The notes beneath the pieces are model-generated. The model was not told the origin of the DNA. It searched no databases and was given only the letters and a program-made list of their open reading frames with translations. This document shows positions 61,204-64,000 of a stretch of 64,000 nucleotides of DNA, piece after piece. The translations under genes were made by a program, and so were the position numbers. Origin of the DNA: Alphaproteobacteria bacterium. GTDB lineage: Bacteria; Pseudomonadota; Alphaproteobacteria; RF32; CAG-239. The DNA is taken from positions 33,792 to 97,791 of the forward strand of contig JAGBLF010000004.1 of assembly GCA_017635595.1 (NCBI GenBank), given 5' to 3'. Every line of letters starts with the position of its first letter. Positions within the stretch are counted from its first letter, which is position 1.

Positions 61204-62676
61204 ATGGCAAATGAAGCAAATATTCACAGAGAATCACGTTTAGTAAAATTAAAAACATTGCAAGAAAAGGGTTATAATCCGTATCCGTACAAGTTTGTAC
61301 CGAATGCCTATGCTGCTGATTTACACGAAAAATACAGGGATTTGGCGGCCGGAGTTGATACTGAAGACCGTGTGACAATCGCCGGACGGGCAATGGCTGT
61401 GCGCAACAGCGGGATGTTTGTGGATATAAAAGATAAAACCGGAAAAATTCAAGCTTTTTGCTATAAAAAAATTCTTCCTGAGGCCGATCAGGAAATCTTA
61501 AAATGTGTCGATGTCGGTGATATGGTCGGTGTTACCGGTTTTGTACGCCGGACGCCGCGTGGAGAATTGACAATTGCCGCCGAAAAGTTTGATATTATCT
61601 CAAAATCTTTGCAAACATTGCCGGAGAAATTTCACGGCCTGACAGATACAGATGCCAGATATCGCCAGCGTTATGTCGATTTTATTATGAATGAAGACAG
61701 TAAAGAGGTATATAAAAAGCGTTGCAAAATTACGTCGGCCGTTCGCCGCTACTTTGAACAGCATGATTTTTTGGAAGTCGAAACGCCAATGTTACACCCG
61801 ATTATGGGCGGTGCAAATGCTAAACCGTTTATTACACACCATAACGCATTGGATATGGATTTGTACTTGCGTATTGCGCCCGAACTGTATTTGAAAAAAT
61901 TAGTTGTCGGCGGTTTTGACCGCGTGTTTGAAATCGGCCGTAATTTCCGTAATGAAGGTATTGATAAAAATCATAATCCGGAGTTTACCGGTTTGGAGGC
62001 TTATCAAGCTTACGCCGATTACAATGATATGGCAGATTTAATCGAAGATTTGGTGCGTTTTGTCGCTAAAGAGGTTTTGGGAACGACGGTTCTTAAAATA
62101 GGCGAAAACGAAGTTGATGTCGCCAAACCTTTCCGTCGCGAATCGATAGTTAATCTGATTAAGGAAAAGACCGGTATTGATTTGTTGCAGGCCGAAACTC
62201 TTGAACAAGCGCAGGAAATGGCAAAATCCATAGGGGTTGATGCCGGTGCATGCTCGTGCTGGGGCAAGGTCGTACAAGAAGTGTTTGATGAACGTGTGGA
62301 GGCAACTTTAATAGAACCGACATTTGTCATGGATATGCCGCGCGATATTTCACCGCTTGCTAAAACACATCGCTCGAATCCGCGCCTGGTTGAACATTTT
62401 GATGCCTATTTAGGGTGTATAGAAATCGGTTGTGCTTACTCCGAATTATCAAATCCGCTTGAGCAAAGAGAGCGTTTTGAGGCCGAAGTTGCCGCTCGTG
62501 AAAACGGTGATGATGAGGCTCAAATGTTAGATGAGGACTTTATTAATGCCCTTGAAAACGGATTTCCTCCATCAGGTGGTATGGGTATGGGTATTGACCG
62601 TCTTTCTATGTTGCTGACGGGTGCCGAGACCATTAGAGATGTTATTGCTTTTCCGACATTAAGAAAGAAAGACTGA
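61204..62676 (+). CDS. lysS: lysyl-tRNA synthetase, class II
   Basis: LysS charges tRNA-Lys. The 490 residues have the OB-fold anticodon-binding domain ([21 protein letters not shown]), motif 1 ([27 protein letters not shown]), motif 2 ([26 protein letters not shown]) and motif 3 ([15 protein letters not shown]), in order and intact. The ATG at 61204 directly follows an AGAAAAA stretch. A YibQ-type gene follows after 3 bases. Confidence 0.95.
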   Translation: MANEANIHRESRLVKLKTLQEKGYNPYPYKFVPNAYAADLHEKYRDLAAGVDTEDRVTIAGRAMAVRNSGMFVDIKDKTGKIQAFCYKKILPEADQEILKCVDVGDMVGVTGFVRRTPRGELTIAAEKFDIISKSLQTLPEKFHGLTDTDARYRQRYVDFIMNEDSKEVYKKRCKITSAVRRYFEQHDFLEVETPMLHPIMGGANAKPFITHHNALDMDLYLRIAPELYLKKLVVGGFDRVFEIGRNFRNEGIDKNHNPEFTGLEAYQAYADYNDMADLIEDLVRFVAKEVLGTTVLKIGENEVDVAKPFRRESIVNLIKEKTGIDLLQAETLEQAQEMAKSIGVDAGACSCWGKVVQEVFDERVEATLIEPTFVMDMPRDISPLAKTHRSNPRLVEHFDAYLGCIEIGCAYSELSNPLEQRERFEAEVAARENGDDEAQMLDEDFINALENGFPPSGGMGMGIDRLSMLLTGAETIRDVIAFPTLRKKD

Positions 62677-62679
62677 TTT

Positions 62680-63735
62680 ATGAAAATAAAAAAATTTACG
62701 ATTTTTATTTTCTTTATCACGGCTGTTGCACTGGCCGAAGGTGCTGTTGTGCTGTATGATGTTTTACACCCGAATAAGGATTTGTTTGAAATAGACTCAC
62801 AAGAATTTGAAGTGCCGGTCCGCAAGGTAGAAGTTCAACCTTTTTTGTTTGAGACCCATGAAGCAAAGCGTGTTGAATATATTTTGGATAATGTTGCGGC
62901 TGAAATTTCAAATAATCTGATGAAAAAAATTTATACTTCCGGACCGAGCAGTGCCGTAAAAACGTCAAATCTTGAAAAATCAGACAGTAAAGCAGCCGAT
63001 GCTGTGGTACCGCAAAAAATATCCTCTGATACGTCGGCACTTAAAGTGCCTGATGGTTCAGCGTTAATTGCGGTTGTTATTGATGATGTCGGGTTGAGCG
63101 AACCGTTTGTAAAAGATATGGAAAAGCTGTCTAAACCTTTGACAGCCTCTTTTTTGCCGTATGGGGCTTCAAATCAAAAACAGGCTGAAAGGTTAAAAGC
63201 CGCCGGACATGAGGTTATGTTGCATGTTCCGATGATGCCGCACGTTCCGGCAGATTTGGCACCGGTTACGTTATCGCCGGAAATGCCGAAAGACGAAGTT
63301 CAGAAAGATTTTGAGGCTATGCTGGATCGGTTTGGTAATGTCGGTATGGTCGGCATAAATAACCACATGGGCAGTTTGTTTACCGAAAGAGCCAAGAGTA
63401 TGGGCTATGTTATGGAAATTTTGAAAAAGCGTGGCATGTTTTTTTTGGATTCTAAGACGTCCGGAAAATCTGTCGGTAAAAGCGTATCCGCTGAGTATGG
63501 TGTCCCGTATATTGACAGAGATGTATTTTTGGATAATGAAAATAAGTATGATTATGTAATGGGGCAGCTGAAACAGACCGAAAAAATAGCTGCCAAACAC
63601 GGTTATGCCGTGGCAATAGGTCATCCGCATTCACAAACATTGAGAGCTTTGCAAGATTGGCTGCAAGTGATTGAAACACGTGGGTTTAAGCTGGTTCACT
63701 TATCGGAATTGGTAAAAAAAATCAATAAAAATTAA
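62680..63735 (+). CDS. divergent polysaccharide deacetylase (YibQ family), membrane-anchored
   Basis: The 351 residues have a signal anchor (FTIFIFFITAVALAEGAVVLY), a Ser/Lys-rich linker (about residues 95-125) and a YibQ-type domain at about residues 130-345. Domain marks are ALIAVVIDDVGLSEPFVKDM, ASFLPYGASNQKQAERLKAAGHEVMLHVPM, GINNHMGSLFTERAKSM and FFLDSKTSGKSVGKSVSAEYGVPYIDRD, ending with AIGHPHSQTLRALQDWL. In this divergent group the metal site of classical NodB deacetylases is modified; the role is in the envelope (periplasmic polysaccharide). It is the last gene of the lysS operon. Confidence 0.8.
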   Translation: MKIKKFTIFIFFITAVALAEGAVVLYDVLHPNKDLFEIDSQEFEVPVRKVEVQPFLFETHEAKRVEYILDNVAAEISNNLMKKIYTSGPSSAVKTSNLEKSDSKAADAVVPQKISSDTSALKVPDGSALIAVVIDDVGLSEPFVKDMEKLSKPLTASFLPYGASNQKQAERLKAAGHEVMLHVPMMPHVPADLAPVTLSPEMPKDEVQKDFEAMLDRFGNVGMVGINNHMGSLFTERAKSMGYVMEILKKRGMFFLDSKTSGKSVGKSVSAEYGVPYIDRDVFLDNENKYDYVMGQLKQTEKIAAKHGYAVAIGHPHSQTLRALQDWLQVIETRGFKLVHLSELVKKINKN

Positions 63736-63753
63736 AAATTATAAAAAAAGTTC

Positions 63754-63782
63754 TTGACCTTAATAAAAAATACAAGTATATA
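63754..63782 (+). promoter_or_regulatory. promoter of the tRNA-Glu gene
   Basis: TTGACC (63754-63759) and TATATA (63777-63782) are 17 bases apart, a near-consensus promoter; the start would lie near 63789, about 13 bases before the tRNA. Confidence 0.7.
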
Positions 63783-63801
63783 TGCTTTTGTTGATAACAA
63801 T

Positions 63802-63876
63802 GGTCCCATCGTCTAATGGTTAGGACATCACCCTTTCACGGTGGCAATATGGGTTCGAGTCCCGTTGGGATCACCA
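63802..63876 (+). tRNA. tRNA-Glu(TTC)
   Basis: The cloverleaf folds: acceptor stem GGTCCCA/TGGGATC (one G-T pair), D-arm with GGTTAGGAC, anticodon stem TCACC/GGTGG with loop CTTTCAC (anticodon TTC at 63835-63837), and a T-arm with GGGTTCGAGTCCC. CCA is encoded at the 3' end (63874-63876). The anticodon reads GAA/GAG codons for glutamate. Confidence 0.93.
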
Positions 63877-63880
63877 ATAC

Positions 63881-63912
63881 AAAAAGAGGAAGGCTATACT
63901 TCCTCTTTTTTC
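63881..63912 (+). terminator. intrinsic terminator after tRNA-Glu
   Basis: Stem AAGAGGAAG/CTTCCTCTT with a six-base loop and T-run, immediately after the tRNA. Confidence 0.85.
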
Positions 63913-63923
63913 TTTTTTAAATA

Positions 63924-63969
63924 CCACCGCTCATAAGCCAGAATTGGCGGTTTGTTTGAAAAGCGGTGG
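63924..63969. repeat. inverted repeat near the right edge
   Basis: CCACCGCT (63924-63931) and its exact complement AGCGGTGG (63962-63969) flank 30 bases. Together with the flanking sequence this could be a palindromic element or the start of a gene cut off by the window; it cannot be resolved from 88 bases. Confidence 0.3.
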
Positions 63970-64000
63970 CAACCTCAAAGTGGTAATATACTTTTTTATT

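Overview
The window looks like a chromosomal segment of an AT-rich alphaproteobacterium, probably an uncultured, host-associated (gut-type) anaerobe or facultative anaerobe. This is inferred from gene content, not from any database search. The alphaproteobacterial signals are: a one-cysteine DksA, the order maf-rng-yacG, a mitofilin-type membrane protein, an ELM1-family protein, a DUF2155 protein next to MlaD-like genes, a DUF2066 gene next to an AI-2E-family exporter, and TTAA-N7-TTAA (CtrA-type) sites. AckA-Pta and a probable rhodoquinone methyltransferase (RquA) point to fermentation and fumarate-type anaerobic respiration. Gene density is high, there are many 4-11 bp overlaps, and no transposase, phage module or CRISPR array is visible.

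Layout. 1-5.0 kb: the start of accA (runs off the left edge), a membrane protein, and yejA-yejB of a peptide importer. A 98-bp tandem repeat follows at the point where yejE/yejF would be expected. 5.3-8.8 kb: ELM1-like protein, two small exported proteins, a CbpA-type co-chaperone and a DUF1349 protein. 8.8-14.6 kb: parvulin, SecA, a pilin-like membrane protein and TrpS. 14.8-20.9 kb: one long overlapping operon of serS, an HD hydrolase, a HAD phosphatase, a membrane-anchored protein that reads as a degenerate MEMO+AMMECR1 fusion, an M49 (DPP III-like) peptidase, a membrane protein and a 55-residue lipoprotein. 21-28.5 kb: lipoprotein, outer-membrane barrel, a type IVb pilin-like protein, dksA, then maf-rng-yacG-mlaE-mlaF-mlaD-pqiC-like. 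28.6-33.8 kb: a membrane protein, a serum-amyloid-A-like ORF, nth, tsaD, the mitofilin-like protein and an ADP-dependent sugar kinase. 33.9-41 kb: small exported and hypothetical proteins, two HEXXH integral membrane proteins, a MurC/Mpl-type ligase, a TetR regulator, and DUF2155 with two mini-MlaD genes. 41-50.8 kb: an ABC-2/GldG/DUF4340 export module, pta-ackA, DUF2066 and AI-2E genes, a hypothetical protein and a GNAT. 50.9-64 kb: lepA, the paired secreted-protein array (below), a HAD nucleotidase, cmk, a NarL-type regulator, rquA, lysS, a YibQ-type deacetylase and tRNA-Glu.

The best candidate for an undescribed system is 52.7-58.0 kb. Three divergent gene pairs each put a secreted partner protein (B1-B3, minus strand) opposite a secreted HEXXH metallopeptidase-like protein (A1-A4, plus strand). 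Each divergent spacer carries one perfect TTAA-N7-TTAA site centred between two oppositely facing -10 boxes at near-constant distance. Four of the six predicted transcripts would start on, or one base before, the start codon. A3 has lost the catalytic glutamate. I read this as a duplicated, probably CtrA-controlled, envelope protease/partner cassette.
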